Source of the DNA: Thermomucor indicae-seudaticae
Lineage: Eukaryota > Mucoromycota > Mucoromycetes > Mucorales > Lichtheimiaceae
Reading direction: 5' to 3'
Assembly: GCA_000787465.1 (NCBI GenBank)
Contig: JSYX01000084.1
Span: 1 to 64,000 of the forward strand
Length of the DNA: 64,000 bases
How positions within the stretch are numbered: position 1 is the first letter of the stretch; each line of letters opens with the position of its first letter. A model generated the notes under the pieces. That model worked only from the letters and a program-made list of their open reading frames with translations, was not told the DNA's origin and ran no database searches. The position numbers and the translations under genes are program-made. Positions 1 through 13,700 of this stretch are shown in pieces.

Positions 1-1880
1 ACTTTTCATAACTGCGATATCGACCCAGACAAAGATATAAATCCAGTGCAACTGTAAACGAAATAAAAATAATCCTACTTGGAGTCTCAAAGGACTTATC
101 TGTCTTTTTACCTTTGTGATCTTTCTCTTCTTGCTCTATCAAATATCTCACAATATATAGAGATATCTACTTTTGCACCTTCGGGAATGCCCATTACCTA
201 ACAAAGCGCTCGTCAGTATATAGCCAAAAAAGCAACGATTAACATGCTGTATACTTATCTTGATCCCGTATTCGATGCATTCAATACCTAGTAAACAAAG
301 ACAATGAGATATGTTGTATAAAGTTCTTTGGAGGTCTAATACAAAGTACTTAGCTGGTTCACATTCAAGTTCTTCATTTGAAAAGAGAACAGAAAGCTTG
401 CTCCAGCTCCAAAGGTGCCCACGAGCCTTGGATCTAAAAAGAAAATATAGCTGACTACAATACACGCCCTACGGGAAGAGAAACAGGTCAGCATTCTTTC
501 ACGCGCACACACAAAAGAAGAAAAAAGTCCCCAAGGTTGGACCGTGCGTCAGAGGTATCCCTCCGCCAATCCACCACCGAGCCAAAGGACTTCATCCACC
601 AATAACCCTTCCCGGGATCCTCATTTTTTCCAGTCGTTTCCCAGAGCCAAAGAAATATATCAAAAACGTTTTGCCGCCTTTTTTTTGTCGATAATTGGGA
701 GAAAAAAGAGGCCTGCCATTTCCCACGCATTGAGCGAATGGAAGGCCAAAAAGCGGCAGGTCTGCAAAAACAATGATCCCGGAAAACGAAAAAAGCGACC
801 TGCCGCGGCTTTTGTAACCCACCCATTAAGGGTAATTTCTCACCGCCCAACCACGCCATCTTGGCTGACGCTGCCATCTTCTTTTTGTTGCTTCTCTTCT
901 TTTTCTTCTCTTTTTCTAGAGAAGTATTGCATTAGTACCGGTGGTGACGATGACGACAAATGAAGCAGTCAAGGATACCTACTTTTTTTTCTGTGACCTA
1001 AGAACGCCGGCGCTGTCTCCATTTCTTCTAGCAGAATATACAACTTACTAGGACGTCATTTCCATAAATGTGACATCAATGCACTTACTTCATTCTTCTT
1101 TGTTCTTCATACACCAGCACCGGCGCCTTGCACTTTTCTTGTTTTTCCCTTTTTGTCTCCTTTTTATCGGTTTTTATCCGAATTGTTGATGTTTTGGCAT
1201 ATCATTGTCTCTTCAGATTTTTTGTTTTTTATGGAAGTGGAAAATGGCGGCGAAAAACCCCTTCTGATGGTTTTGACGCGGACAGCCTTGAATTATAGCA
1301 TCAAATAATACAATAAAGAAGTTAGTCAATAACCGTGTTTATTCTCCTTGACGATAAAGTACCCACCGCTGTGAACCGACTCGATATGTGTCCCAGCACT
1401 GGCAGTCAAGTGAAACGTTGGAATAAATCCTCGATGTCCCGGTATTTGCAATGGGCATAATAGGCATAGAGAGGGCCTGAAATGAGTGGGATCCGTATTG
1501 AGTAGCCGAAATTTTAATGCTCCCGCTCCTATAGATCCAATTAGCACAAATGAAATACACAGTATATTGAAGAACTTACGTGGAACAGAAGTTCAACAAA
1601 CTGCTTACGGAGCACAGCGAAATGGAGAAGCGCCTCTAGAAAAACCACGATGGTAGAACCTTGCTGTGCTTTTGACCGCCGCGTTGTAAAAAGACAGTCA
1701 AATATTTGCCTCAAATATTGATGCAAAGATAATAACTCCTTGATACTGTGGTGCGTGAAGGAGACACATATTGGAACGGACCAATGTTCGGAAGAGATCG
1801 TTGCTTGGAAACGTTTGCAGACAGAACAGCGGTTTGCGAAAACCATTGACTGCAGACGGACCATGGATTAGAAACAGAGG
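1..1880. other. No supported gene (left end)
   Basis: This AT-rich stretch has only short overlapping open frames on both strands, with no recognisable domain and no consistent splice structure. Pyrimidine-rich tracts around 880-920 and 1130-1170 resemble fungal promoter or UTR sequence, but no start codon leads into a credible protein. Confidence 0.5.
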
Positions 1881-1884
1881 AGCA

Positions 1885-2590
1885 GTGTGGACAGAACAGA
1901 GATAGGACACGCGGCAGAAACCAGAAGCGGAGCAGAGATTATGGACAGGACGACCGATGCAGACAGAGCAGTACTTGGGTACAGGCAAAATTGGCGACAG
2001 AGCAGCATATATAGAAAGAACAGCGATACACGGAACAGCAGAACTAGGAACAGAGCAGAGATTATGGATAGAGCGGCAATTATAGATAGATCAGTGCCAG
2101 GGCGCAGACAGAGGTTGGCGACAGAGGAGCATTTATAGACACAGCAGGCGTACGACAGAGAAGAGTAGAGACCAGGAACAGAGCAGATATTGTGAACGGG
2201 GCGGCAATTATAGGGAGATCATTACCAGGGCACAGTCAGAGACTGACGACGGAGGATCGATTATAGACAAAGCAGGCATACGACATTGACCAGCAGAGAC
2301 CAGGAAGAGAGTGGAGGTTATGGACAGGGCGGCAATTGCAGGCAGAGATTGACGGCAGAGCAGCAGTTATAGAAAGGACAGCCGTAGGATACGGAACAGC
2401 AGAGACAGGGAAGAGAGCAGAGATTATGGACAGGGAGGCCACTGCAGACAGAAAAACGATGGGACACGGACCAGAGATCAGAGACAGACCACTGATTATG
2501 GGTGGAGCGGCAATTGTGGATGGAGCAGTGCTTCGGGACAGGCAGACATTGGCGGCAGAGGAGCGATTGGAAACATACCACTGCTTAGCC
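1885..2590. repeat. Degenerate tandem repeat, period about 125 bp
   Basis: A purine-rich block in which a core like GCAGAGATTATGGACAGG recurs near 1933, 2055, 2183, 2311 and 2417 (spacings about 123, 128, 128 and 106 bp). Each core is followed by GGCAATTATAG-like and GACAGAGGAGCATTTATAG-like blocks. Copies are diverged and contain stops in most frames, so I read it as a decayed minisatellite-like array, not a coding repeat. Short open frames occur on both strands because the unit is low in TAA/TAG on one strand; none looks like a protein. Confidence 0.75.
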
Positions 2591-2599
2591 GGACTATTC

Positions 2600-3279
2600 C
2601 TGACAGGTATGCCGGTTGACCTTGAACACTGATGGAGGCATGCATGCAAATGTCACAAGGGACGAAGACTAGAAGGCAATGAAGGTTCCCCACGAGCATG
2701 TTATTATCTTTCCGGGATGCTTGTAGAGTGGCACATCAGGTCAAGCGGAGAAGATGTCAAATGTCTTGATTTACCAGATATAATCAAATGAACATTCTGA
2801 TATGTAACTTGGTGCGAGAAATTTCCGATTGTGCCAAATGATGCCTCTGGAACAAGGCGATTCCTTGGAGGCGTCTTCGATTGCGCATTAGTTACGCAAA
2901 TAAGAAGAGATTACTCGTGTCTCTTTAACAGAAAGGACATCTGATGTACTGAGGAATGTATATGGGAGAAGGAAGAAAGACTATACAATGTTTAGTCAGG
3001 GCAAAGACAAAGTTCTCGCGCATTCAGCCCAGCGCAGACATGCCAGCCATTTTCTCAATTTCTAAATGATACATCAATGTATCTGGCAGCTTCCAGGAAG
3101 AATAAATCCCGTGTATTCCAGATCCCAGGCTCTCTCTTACCCATTCTAACATATACGTGCCAGCAATTCTGTCTAAATTTCCTAGCAGGAGATGGATTCA
3201 CATAGTTCGCTGGTACATCAAGAGAAAATAAATGCACTATCCAGAGTACAGTCGTGTAAATATAGCCCATCCTCGTTCA
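2600..3279. other. No gene seen between repeat array and D/D-domain ORF
   Basis: Only short frames are open here. On the minus strand this is where the cAMP-binding half of a PKA regulatory subunit would be expected downstream of the D/D-domain ORF. I find no cyclic-nucleotide-binding signature. Confidence 0.45.
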
Positions 3280-3735
3280 TTAAAGCGACATAGAAGTCGT
3301 TGATATATTTTGTTCAGTCAACGCAAAATATTTCTGTCTGCATCGATATATCCTTAGCTGAGATGCTTCCAACTGATGCATAATGCGAGTTTTCTTCTTC
3401 TTACTTGTTGCTGTTGCTTGAGAAGAAAAAGCTGGTACTGTCGCCTCCACCACCGGCAAGCGGAGGCTGTTCGTCTTTTTGATGGATTTGAGATTCCCTT
3501 GCAATTCCCAAGGCACAATTCCTAGTTTGCAACAACTACCTTCGAAAGCGACTATGCCTTGATGTTCATGTCGAAATCTCGCACGCTCTTCTTCCAACTT
3601 GTGATTAAAGAAATTAGCACAAAACTGCAGCACGTCCTTTGACTGCGCCAGACAGTATTCAGAATGCAATTGCGAAAGCAATTGGTTGTATTCATTATCG
3701 CTTAAACCAGAGTTGAAATTACTATCCAAGGACAT
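3280..3735 (-). CDS. Orphan RII-alpha-type dimerization/docking domain protein (PKA regulatory subunit N-terminus-like)
   Basis: The start is placed at the ATG at 3735 (MSLDSNF), giving 151 aa; an upstream in-frame ATG near 3861 would only add an unlike, Cys-rich leader. Residues about 10-50 contain the hallmark of fungal PKA regulatory-subunit D/D domains: an N-terminal YNQLLSQL helix followed by KDVLQFCANFFNHKLEEER. In a full subunit this segment dimerises and docks anchoring proteins; it would be followed by an inhibitor site (RRxS) and two cAMP-binding domains. Here the ORF ends after about 100 unlike residues and no cNBD is visible on the minus strand down to 2600. It may be a truncated duplicate (pseudogene) or a stand-alone D/D protein. 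A possible donor (GAAG|GTAGTT) near 3537 could lead to another exon, but I find no partner. Confidence 0.5.
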   Translation of the reverse strand: MSLDSNFNSGLSDNEYNQLLSQLHSEYCLAQSKDVLQFCANFFNHKLEEERARFRHEHQGIVAFEGSCCKLGIVPWELQGNLKSIKKTNSLRLPVVEATVPAFSSQATATSKKKKTRIMHQLEASQLRIYRCRQKYFALTEQNISTTSMSL

Positions 3736-3861
3736 CTGAAATGAAGGAGAGGAGTACAAAAGAAAGGGGGCACTCTCTCTTACACACGCTCTATTATTAC
3801 TTTCACATGCAAAAAAACGTGTGACACAAGCACAACGTGCAGAAACGTGACAAAAAGCCAC

Positions 3862-6800
3862 CCGTCATCAGTAAAAAGGTATCCTTCTTTCAGAAAAGTA
3901 CATCATGAGTTTATTCAAAAGCAAGGAACAACAACAACTGCTCGCTATTCCGGACTCGACAGACCTATATCATGAAAAGCCTGATTAGTAAAATGCTTGT
4001 CCGCTTTCTCTCCAATGAGCAAAAACCAAACATATTGATCAGAGGAACCATTTTCTGGGTTGCTTTCATATAATATCAAAATGAGCTGGATTTTGATTTC
4101 ATGGTATTCATCATTTCAATGTTTGCCAAAGAGATAAAGAAACAAAAGGGGAAGTGTGTATAGAAAACTTACCAAAAGACACGAGAAAAGAAAGAGAAAA
4201 AAGGGTGGTGGCTGTATCGCGCTCCTTTTATACCCTACAAAAAAATTTTTGATCGGAGTGGAGACCTTGCTCTGATGAACCTAAAGCCTTTACTGTACTC
4301 TACTGGATATTCTAGCACACAATGCCTTGCATGCGCCTATGTTACGGCATTATAAGGCAGCCGAGGCTCACAGAGAAGCAGAAAGGTCACTAACACCAGT
4401 ACATAATCACCATGACCAGCAAGTAATGCCTTTAATAAATGTGGCATGGTTGATGGTTCGCAATATCATACACCGCATGGTGTAGCATTCCTCGCAGAGT
4501 AATAAGGATATTAAGCGTAGATTATCCGCAGGATATGGATAATTAACTTGCATTGTATAATGTAGCAAAATTAAAGTGCCTAGTGTGTTTATTGATCGCT
4601 TATTGGGCATCGACAGATCATGAGCATGAAACAATTAAGCTATAAGAGCCAAACTTTAATGGCAGACCACAGAATGGACGTGCAACAACCCATTAGGCAT
4701 CTTGAGGCTTTGCTAGACGCGTATTTCCTGCTTCTCCCAGGTAAAAGTATGTCCTCAAGCACTAAGCCCTTGACAAGTAATATTGCAAAAGTACCCGCAT
4801 TACTGAGTATTATTATTGATTCTGATGCGCTTTGGATGTGGTGGGACAGACAGTTTCAAGTCTGAGTTCGCCTGTGCGAATTGATTTTGGGTTGTCTTTC
4901 TTCTCTTCAGTTTTTTCGCAACTGATTGCACTCCCAATGGCTGCCGGCTAATCTAAGTGGTCGCCGCATGCAAGGAAATGTCACCCACGAGCACAACGAA
5001 TCTTCATCGTTCTGCAGTAATGGCTCAAGCAATAGAAACTGCACTAGCTTTAAGATTGAAAGCGACAATGTAGATAATACCGCTCCGATCCCGAGATCGA
5101 TGCCGATGCTGCGACGTGGTGCCGTACTTTGCGGCAGCCAAAAGACCGTTTGAAAGCTGAAATGATACGTTCGGGAAGCGGCTTGCCCTAGTGTTACGAA
5201 TACAAGATGGATTTTTTGAGTGCATCGCGCGAACGATCTGGCCACGATCCGCCATCCGTATAAGCCGAGAGAATTCCTGACGGTCTACAATCACATTTTC
5301 CGTCTCACGTTTTTGCCTCATTCCATTAGTAAAACTTATTGTTTTATTTATTGTTAGAGACAGAGAAAGAGAGAGAGAGAGAAACAGTGCGAGAGAGCGC
5401 TTAAAAGGGCCGATCCAGGAAATAAATCACTCGCATCATCTTTGGACCCGTGGGTGAGCGTACTCCAGAAATCGTCCTGCGGTACGAGCAGTCTTCAAGA
5501 AATGCTGGCAAAGCTTATCGCCTATGCTTCGAATATGTCAAGGTTCTTTTACAGACAGCCCAAACATGTAGTCGATGCTGCGATATCAGACAGTTCTTCA
5601 TACTCACCGCAACCATGCTGTCGAACAACCAGCTCAACGAAATTGAAGCACTGTAAGTGACGGTCTGGACCACACTGAGATGTTTCCCTCAACTTATGGC
5701 TCCACAATCTATGTATGAAACGTCATTGATGGCCCATGTAAATGCCAGCGAGTAGGGAACGTAAAGGAACCAGTTGTTTGTGGACAGAATGGTAACAATA
5801 TGGCCTGACCATTTTGTACTGCATGCCACGCATCTTTTGCTTTTCTGACGGATGGCGATCGAAGGATATCTACCTTTAGTATTCGGTGCTCCTTATCATT
5901 AAACCAGTCATCAAGATTGGCATGAATTGCGAATGGCGGGAATTTGCGTTACATATCCCAACACGACAGCTGGACTTGAACCATATTGATTGCAATCGAG
6001 GTATTTTGTAAAGTTTTCTTCTATTCTATTCGCATCGAGCATAAACGACCACCTTTGAGCTCGTATCCGGATGGGGCAAAGACGTGTTTCATAGAAGATC
6101 GCCATTAGTATAATCCTTTATTTGCAACTGAGAAAGGAATCATAAAGGAGGTCATGATCAGAAAGGTCCAAAGAATCGATTGACACGCTCCAGTAGGGAA
6201 AGATTTCCGTGAACCATTTCTCATGCAAAGATGAAGAGAAGAGGAAGAAGACACGGGCAAGAATAACCGATTGTCGAGCAGAGATACTTGAGATTTCCAG
6301 TGAGACAGTCCACGGCAAAGACATAAAATCCAAATAAACCAAGACAATTAGTTGATATTCTTTCGAGCAATGAATGCGTACGAACATATTCCCAAGCGCG
6401 ACGAAGAAGCAGAAGCAGAAGCCTCGAAAGCAGCCTTTATTCTGCCGCATACTTTCCACGCATATCCGCTTTGCCCTCATTGCATGTGCACCATAGACGC
6501 TGGGACAGAACTCTGGGGCAGATTAAAGAGGAAAATAATGAATGCAAAGGTACCTCTGAAACCGAGGTACTCTGCCAGTCCTTTAACCATTGCTCCGTTT
6601 AATCTGATTTTATGTTACCGATATTGGCGACTGCTGCTTTCTTTGAACTGGATGACTTGGTCGCGGCTTCTGTGGAAAAGTATACGAAATCGCAGTTGTC
6701 GATCAACACGATCATGATTTGTTTTGAACAAACTTGTCGACTGCCGCGTGACCACTGCGCCTAACTCCATTTAAGGGACGCAGCGTTGTTGCTATTGCTG

Positions 6801-7679
6801 CAATACGCGCCGCATCACCCGCGTTGACTTGGCCCATTTGCCAGGCGACTACATGGCGGACGTTCTCAGTGCAGATGCACTTTTCGTTGGTTACGAATTT
6901 GAGCGGTGCTGTCTGTTACGCCAAGTGTTTGTTGACTTTATGCAGCGCGTCGGAAAAGTCCCTTGGTCCCGCATGGGACCCGTTGAACAAGAACAGAAAC
7001 GCCTTCGCGGATGTGTACGCCCCCTACTACGAGGAGAAAAGGAATTAATAATAATACTACGCTACAACCAAACGCAACAATAACGCTTAATACTGACGAG
7101 ACTTTTCATTGCAAAAGGGAAAAAACTGTAAATGTATATAAATGCCTGTTTCACATAGTTCAGATAGTTTTTAGTTATCAATAAAAGTTGCTGTCAATAA
7201 GTCGACAAGGAAGGTCTTGCTATCTTTCCAACGTTTCTTTCGAAATGGTGTGGCGTCATGTTCTCAACCCGGAGGTCTAAGCCTCCGGTAGATGCATATC
7301 CCCGTATGAAAGGGGGACTTACTACGTAGGAAGCTGAGAGATAATTTAAAGTTTGCCAACAGCCGCGTTAGCTTTATATTAATACTGAATCGAAGTAGCA
7401 GGGATAAAGGCACTGATGATAGTAATCATCTATTTATGATCATAGAGTCAATGGCTTGTATTTATCAAATAGAACGTATTAGGAGGCAATTGCTTGAAAT
7501 CTCCCTTCATGGTTTTGGGTCTGCCAAAAAAAGTAGATGTGGAACCTCAAATTTCTGCAGAGTTGGGGAGGTCATGTGCCAGCTGCGGATTTTCGTCTTG
7601 GATATAAAAAAGCTGCCGAAGGGAATGTTCACGCCCCACACATTCATGCTTAAGAAAAATGTTAGACAGTACTCTTGCA
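3862..7679. other. Decayed or non-coding stretch, no recognised gene
   Basis: Several 60-120-aa frames are open on both strands, for example plus 6829-7083 and minus 6118-6480, but none shows a known motif or consistent exon structure. A (GA)n-rich tract lies at about 5349-5398. The last kilobase may contain the unrecognisable 5' part of the broken TFIIIC gene that becomes legible at about 7.7 kb. Confidence 0.4.
5349..5398. repeat. GA-rich simple sequence
   Basis: Imperfect (GA)n / (GAGA)n microsatellite embedded in non-coding sequence. Confidence 0.7.
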
Positions 7680-10448
7680 CAACTACGCGTTGAAATCGCC
7701 ATGGGTGGCCCTCAAGGTAACTGTTAGCACATTCGTCTTGGGAGAATTTGTACAAACTTGTGGAATGGTCAGGCCTACCTATTGGCGAAGTTTGGGCCCT
7801 TGTCAAGGACATCATGACCAAGGTTGTCCAGCAGAACAAGAAACCAAACGCTCCTGGACTGAAACCAACTGTTGATGAACCGTAGAAGCGCATCTTCTGG
7901 CCTTGTATTGCTAAGAGCAAAGAGTTCATGTTCTACGAAGGTTTTGATTTTGATCGGAACGGCAGCGAAGCGGACAAGGCCGAACACGTGGTCATGGAGG
8001 AAGTTAACGACGGCGAAGAGGCTGCATATAACATAAATGATGCTGGAGGGTCGCGTAGTTTGAAACGAACGTCGAATACCGCAAGAAAGAAGACAGGCAA
8101 CAAAAGAAAAGTGACAAACAAAGCACCAACAAAAAGAAAGGAAAAAGCCCGTTAGAAAGAACAAATATGATGACGATGATGATTACAGCGATGACGGATA
8201 TGTGCCTTCTTCCGAAGAAGAAGATGATGGTGAGGATAAGGATTTCGACGGTGAGCTCATGGTCGAGGATGAAGACGAAGGTGTATTTCACTTGGTTGCA
8301 AAGGAGACGAAGAAAGGGCCTAAGAAAGCTTCTCGCGAGATTGAGGTGAGTTTACCGATCAAATGAAACGGATTTTTACGTACTGAGCGTGCCCTAGGCC
8401 CAACAAGAGAAAACGAACTATTATCTTATTGAAGACGCTGATAAGTGTGATTGGACCGCTCTCACCAAAGATACGGCTCTCGCATCCGCATTGTCCCTAG
8501 TGAACGCCTGCAAAATGAACAATTATATGGAGCCGTGCCGGTAAGTTTTTGGAGACTGTGGATTCATCCGCATCTGAATAACTAAGAGGCTTTTTACTAC
8601 TAGCCTGGTCGCAATCTTTCGCCAAACCTGATCATCGTGCTCAAAACCATTTTGAGCTCGCGTGCGAAAGGCATTACGCAGGCTGATTTGACGAAGGTCT
8701 TGGGTTTGGATCCGCGTTCGGCGGGCCAGTATGTGAAAGTTTTGACCCAGAAAGGCTACATGTCAGTTTTTACAAAAGCGGAGATAGTGTTCATAATGTG
8801 TATGCTAGCTTCTTTTCTTTCTGGACTTTAGCGTGCGCAAGCCAGTTTCTATGAAGGGTGTCAGAATCAATCTGTGCGTACATGCTCAGTTCAACATGGA
8901 TAACATGATTGCCGAAAACATTGCAAACAATGCGAAGACCAGCAACCAATTGCCCTACAACGTGAACGTCACGGGGGACTTCTTTACGGTCAAGCAATTG
9001 AGAAATCGCATGGTTGAATTATTCTTGGATGCAAAGGACTACATTACGTACACTGAAGATGTGCTTAAGGCACTGGTAAGTCATAAATGCAGATCGTCAG
9101 CTATCGTATACTAGCTAATATTTTACTGTAATTTATGGATTCAACTCTGAGGATAAATGTGTCAAGAAATGGTTCCACCGTGGTATCGATGAGCTTTGCA
9201 ACCGAGGCCTCTTCAGGAAGGTGAACACATGTGGAGCCGGGCCGGAATCCCGATGTCTCGAACTGCTTAATCCGGAGGAAGGTACTGATCTTGGCTCAAT
9301 AAAAAAACAAGTTGATAACCGACTAAAAAAGAATATGTCATTGTAATGAAACGAACGTTGAATGTTAGTAAAGGAGCTTGTATAAACGAAATACCGTCGA
9401 TCAGTGGCGTGGATCCTGCGAAGGGAGGTACAGGATAGATATCGAGCGCCAAGTCTTCTGGCCGCCCTGATCCTGTCGTCATTTATAGCGACACGATGCT
9501 TGAAAATCGTATCGTTGAATTGTTGGACGGTGTGGGTCCAGAAGGTGTAACACAGAAGGTAAACATTGGCCACAACATGAAAAGCATTTGCTGAAAGTCT
9601 TTTGTTAGCAAATCGGGTACAACCTCAAGTGCCTGGATAACATGAGTCTGACAAGAGTTCTTGAGAAGTTTAGAAGATATCGGTACTATACATACAAGCA
9701 CTATCACACAGCTAAAGGCGACCTCGACGTTGAGGAAACCGGTCAGCCGCCATTCAAAGTCGCTGAGAAGGACCTCGAAGATGTTGATTTTACCGCAGAT
9801 ATTGGAGCAATAGCGAAGAGGTCAGGCAGACCGCCAAAAAGACGCCGTCTAGAGGAGGTACCTCTTACTAAAGTGGAAGAGACCGTACAATCTTCTGCCA
9901 GAGTTGAAAGCGAAAGCTTGATGGGACCTTCTGCGCCTCAGGAAGAAACTTCTTCTTCGTCTATAAGCCAGCTTATGCCTCTGCAAAATTCTTCCGTGCG
10001 AGAAGAAAAGTCTACGGCGCAACCTTCGTTCGAAGAAGCTGGTCGCATGCATGTTGCATCAGCTGTTGGTACAACGCAGAATGAAGCCTCTGTCAAAAGG
10101 GCAAGAGAAATTGGTGATGCAGATCGTTTACCGGTGACTAAACGAACACGGAGGGCTACTCAGGCCGAAACCCCCCAAGAAATATCGTCCGGTCGGATAG
10201 CGCTCTTGTCAGTGCTCCTCATTTGCGTGATACGTTCACGACCAATGCATATTTCAAGCAACGAAGAGAGACCTTACTTGAGCTTCTGGAGTATCAGCCA
10301 TTTTACGACCGAGGCTTTGAGCTGCAAAATGCGTTTTATGAGAAGAGAGCACAATTACATGGCGAGATTGCAAGCAAGAAAAATTAGCAAAGCCAGTTTC
10401 AAAAGAAACTTCGGGCGTTCTATACTCCGAGGATCTGCATCGCTTTAA

Positions 10449-10790
10449 AACTAGTTAATGATTAGAGCGGTGGCACTTATATATGTTCTATTGACGGAGA
10501 CTCCACAGAGCTCAATAAAAGAAGCCTGAATGGTTTAAATGTGATCGAACTGCTGACGGGACACGCACCGTACTCTGAGTGCTAATGTGTAAAGAAAAGG
10601 TGATAGATCCACACAGTACTGTTAGGCACACACTTATAATGTAAGCAAATATATGCAAAGAAATATATCACGTAAACCAGCATGCAACATTCAGGCTGCT
10701 AAGTACAGGGAGCCTGAGGTCGGGTAAATTTTTGACCGAAAAGCGCGACAGACAGACAGACAGACAGGGCAAGCTCCAAAGGCGTTCATA
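10449..10790. other. Non-coding interruption inside the TFIIIC-like pseudogene
   Basis: About 340 bp of stop-rich sequence separates two recognisable TFIIIC blocks (the ...GEIASKK block ending near 10387 and the SLETLWRTVKE block near 10830). It contains a (GACA)5 microsatellite and is longer than any intron in neighbouring genes (55-75 nt). It could be an insertion or a region decayed beyond recognition. Confidence 0.4.
10747..10766. repeat. (GACA)5 microsatellite
   Basis: Five perfect tandem copies of GACA, within the interruption of the TFIIIC-like pseudogene. Confidence 0.85.
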
Positions 10791-13700
10791 TTCAAACTCC
10801 ATATAGAACGCCTAAAAGGGACACGAGATAAGTCTTGAGACACTTTGGAGGACAGTTAAAGAGATGGTGAAGACGGGAGAGGCACCAGTGCTTGAATGTG
10901 AATATCAACAATGGAATGGAACGAAGAGCGTCATAAAGTTTTTCGCAAGACCTGGAGTGAATCCTGATGATCCCGAGATACAAAATTACTTGAGAAATTT
11001 AAGTGAAAAGAAGACACTGTATCCTCTCGCGTACAAACCCAATAAGTCAGTCGAAGTGGAAAGGCCAGTGGAGCATCTTAGCGAAAGATTGGAGCATGAA
11101 CAAGCGTTGTTGGAAGGCGAATCGAGCGCAGAGGCCTCGTGTACTGTAGAACAGATCAAGACGATCAGAGCGCACATGGACCGCGTGAACCAGTTACGAG
11201 AAGGCTCTGATAACGCTGGTATGGGCAACCGGCTTGTGATTGTCATGCAATTCGGATATTTCAATTCCAGAATGATTCGTACGAAGCTTTTACATCAGCA
11301 CATACTTAATGTTCTCCAGCGTAGCTCGGCGGGCGTTGACAAAGAACGACGATTCATTCTCACGATGACCATCGTGAACGAGATGACTTTAATCACGTAT
11401 TTCCAAGTCATTGGATTATTTTCGCCATCTTTGGTTATTCGTGAATATATCAAAGACGTTGAGAATTTCCACAAATCGATCTACGATGTCCCAGAGACAG
11501 TACAAACTGCACTGTTCTGTGAACCCAACAAATTCCGACGTCAACTTCGAACTTTATATGACATGTTGTTATTTCTAAACATGGTGGAAGTGGTTGACAG
11601 GTTCAAGCCTATCTTGGGCACTTATGAAGACAGCAATTCATTGCTTCCGTTTGCCATCATACTGCTGGAAATGGTGCCCTTGCGTAGCTACCGTATCGAA
11701 GGTTTTCCTGTTTTGGGAGAATAAAATCTGGATAATCCTACGGATATCATGAACTATTCGAATAATTTACAAGTTTTGTGCACGAGCTCACAAGTGCCAC
11801 TTACGGCTGATATACCAGCCTGGACAGAGTATGCAGCTATAACAGCTTTAAAAGACTGGGACGTGGACATTGCGTACACCAGAGAGCAGCGAAATGCCCT
11901 CAGTAGCTATGTAGACATGACGACTGGCAAGACGCCGCTGAAGAATTTATGGATGGTGAAGGAGGTTGCTGTCGAGTTGAACACGTCTGCATATATGGTC
12001 AGCGGTTATCTCAGGAAAGTGGAAAAGGCATATCAGCGTGAAATCGAGAACAGTATGCAGCGGAAGACCATCTTTTGACCGGAACACGACGCTGATCAAC
12101 ATCGTAAACGGTGCAAGCGCAAAATTGAGGAAGATGAAACTCACAAATCTATTTTGCTCAGCACGGAACGGCCCTTCAAGCGTTTGTGCTTATCCCCTAC
12201 GCGTCATATGTTGATTAGACAGCAAGGAGAAAGTGATGTGAGCGATCAGGTCGCGAAATCCACGCAAGAAGAAGATGATGACAACCAATATCTGGATGAA
12301 ATCGAGGAGTTCCCATGCTTTGAAGGTATATAGATATATATATATACGTGGATAGGACTAAACAGCCTTTTTTACTAATTGATGGTAACTTTTCAAACGA
12401 GGTTAAATGGACGGTTCAAGAAGATGACTTGTTGCTCTATACGTATGCCATCCTTAGTATGCAGTCCCGTTTTCAAGGTTTCTGTGGAGCGCGGCGACTA
12501 TAGTGTTACCGCCACGCACAGCAAACCAATGCAGAAATCGCCTGGTCAACCTAAGAAATATTCCGGAAGTCGCGCATAAAATCGTACACTTGACAGCGAC
12601 ATTCCGTCGGTATTATGAAGAAGGAATTCAAAGAGAAAACATTGTCGATACACGATCCGAATACATGATTAACTTCGATATCCTTGGCCAGTTGTCTTAT
12701 TTCGTGAACAGGTTACAGGAAGAGGGTATGTAAGTAGTAATAACATTCACCCCTTTTTTCTGAAGTCTTGTTGCTGAAATGTACGTGGATCTTCCAGGAC
12801 TTCTAAACCTGTGTACCTCCCTTTGCCATCGACTTTCGAAAAGCTGCACAATAATTATTATATTGACAATGCGGCCACAAGCAAACGGGACCGACGCCTT
12901 GAAGATGCATATCATCGAGGCACCAACGTTTTCATCCAGAAGTCAGTCGACTGTAACCCAATTCTTCAGAGTGCATGGCAACGAATTGAGTGACTTCGGC
13001 TGGACGGAAGTTGCCCATGTACCAGAAAGCAATGACAAGCAAAGAATGACGTACTTGATTTCAACGGTAATGGAGGTTTGATTTTAATTGTCGTAATTTT
13101 TCATAACCAACACGAAGCCAACGATGAATTATAATAGATGAATCTTCTAACTTCCAGAGAAAGATATGATCCATTTCACGCGTATGCCATGCTTTATCAG
13201 TATCCACCTGTGATATTGGAACAAATTATTGAAGGAGAACGACGGCGCGGTCTGCTAGTCAAAGCCGAGGGTACATGAGCACTGGATCGTATAGTTTCAG
13301 GGACGCTATCCAGCATATCTGCAGTGTGAGTATATATCATGACTGTTATTAGATGAACATGAGGAGCTAATCTTCCATGCGTCAGATTCTTGAATCAGCT
13401 TGCAACAAGCTTTCCTGGACAATTTTTTGTGAAAGCGGGGACTTATAATCAAAATTTGCAGTCGCACGAGCACACTCTGTTCCCTTTCGTTGATGCGAAC
13501 AGTGGAATGATGGCGTGTTTGCTTAATCTTATTTCGCAGGGCAAAGTAAGTTCACTTTTTAAGGCGTCCCAAGACTGTTTGTAATCAAAAAGACGTTACT
13601 TAGATTTCGCTCTCACTTGCCGACGAAGAAAGACAAAGATTATGTTTCAAAAACTAACCTACAGGATCAGTTTGCTAGGTATGTCAACGAAGCTATATAA

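Noticed and set aside
544..963. A plus frame ending in GGDDDDK, resembling an engineered enterokinase site
   Set aside because: No tag, promoter or vector sequence surrounds it, the rest of the frame is low-complexity, and the codons differ from common vector versions. I treat it as chance.
1887..2649. Several 60-140-aa frames on both strands over the repeat array
   Set aside because: They are by-products of a purine-biased repeat unit; no frame is kept open across all units and none resembles a protein.
7507..7929. 140-aa minus-strand frame over the TFIIIC-like relict
   Set aside because: It lies antisense to recognisable TFIIIC coding sequence (KLVEWSGLPIGEVWALVKDI on plus) and has no features of its own.
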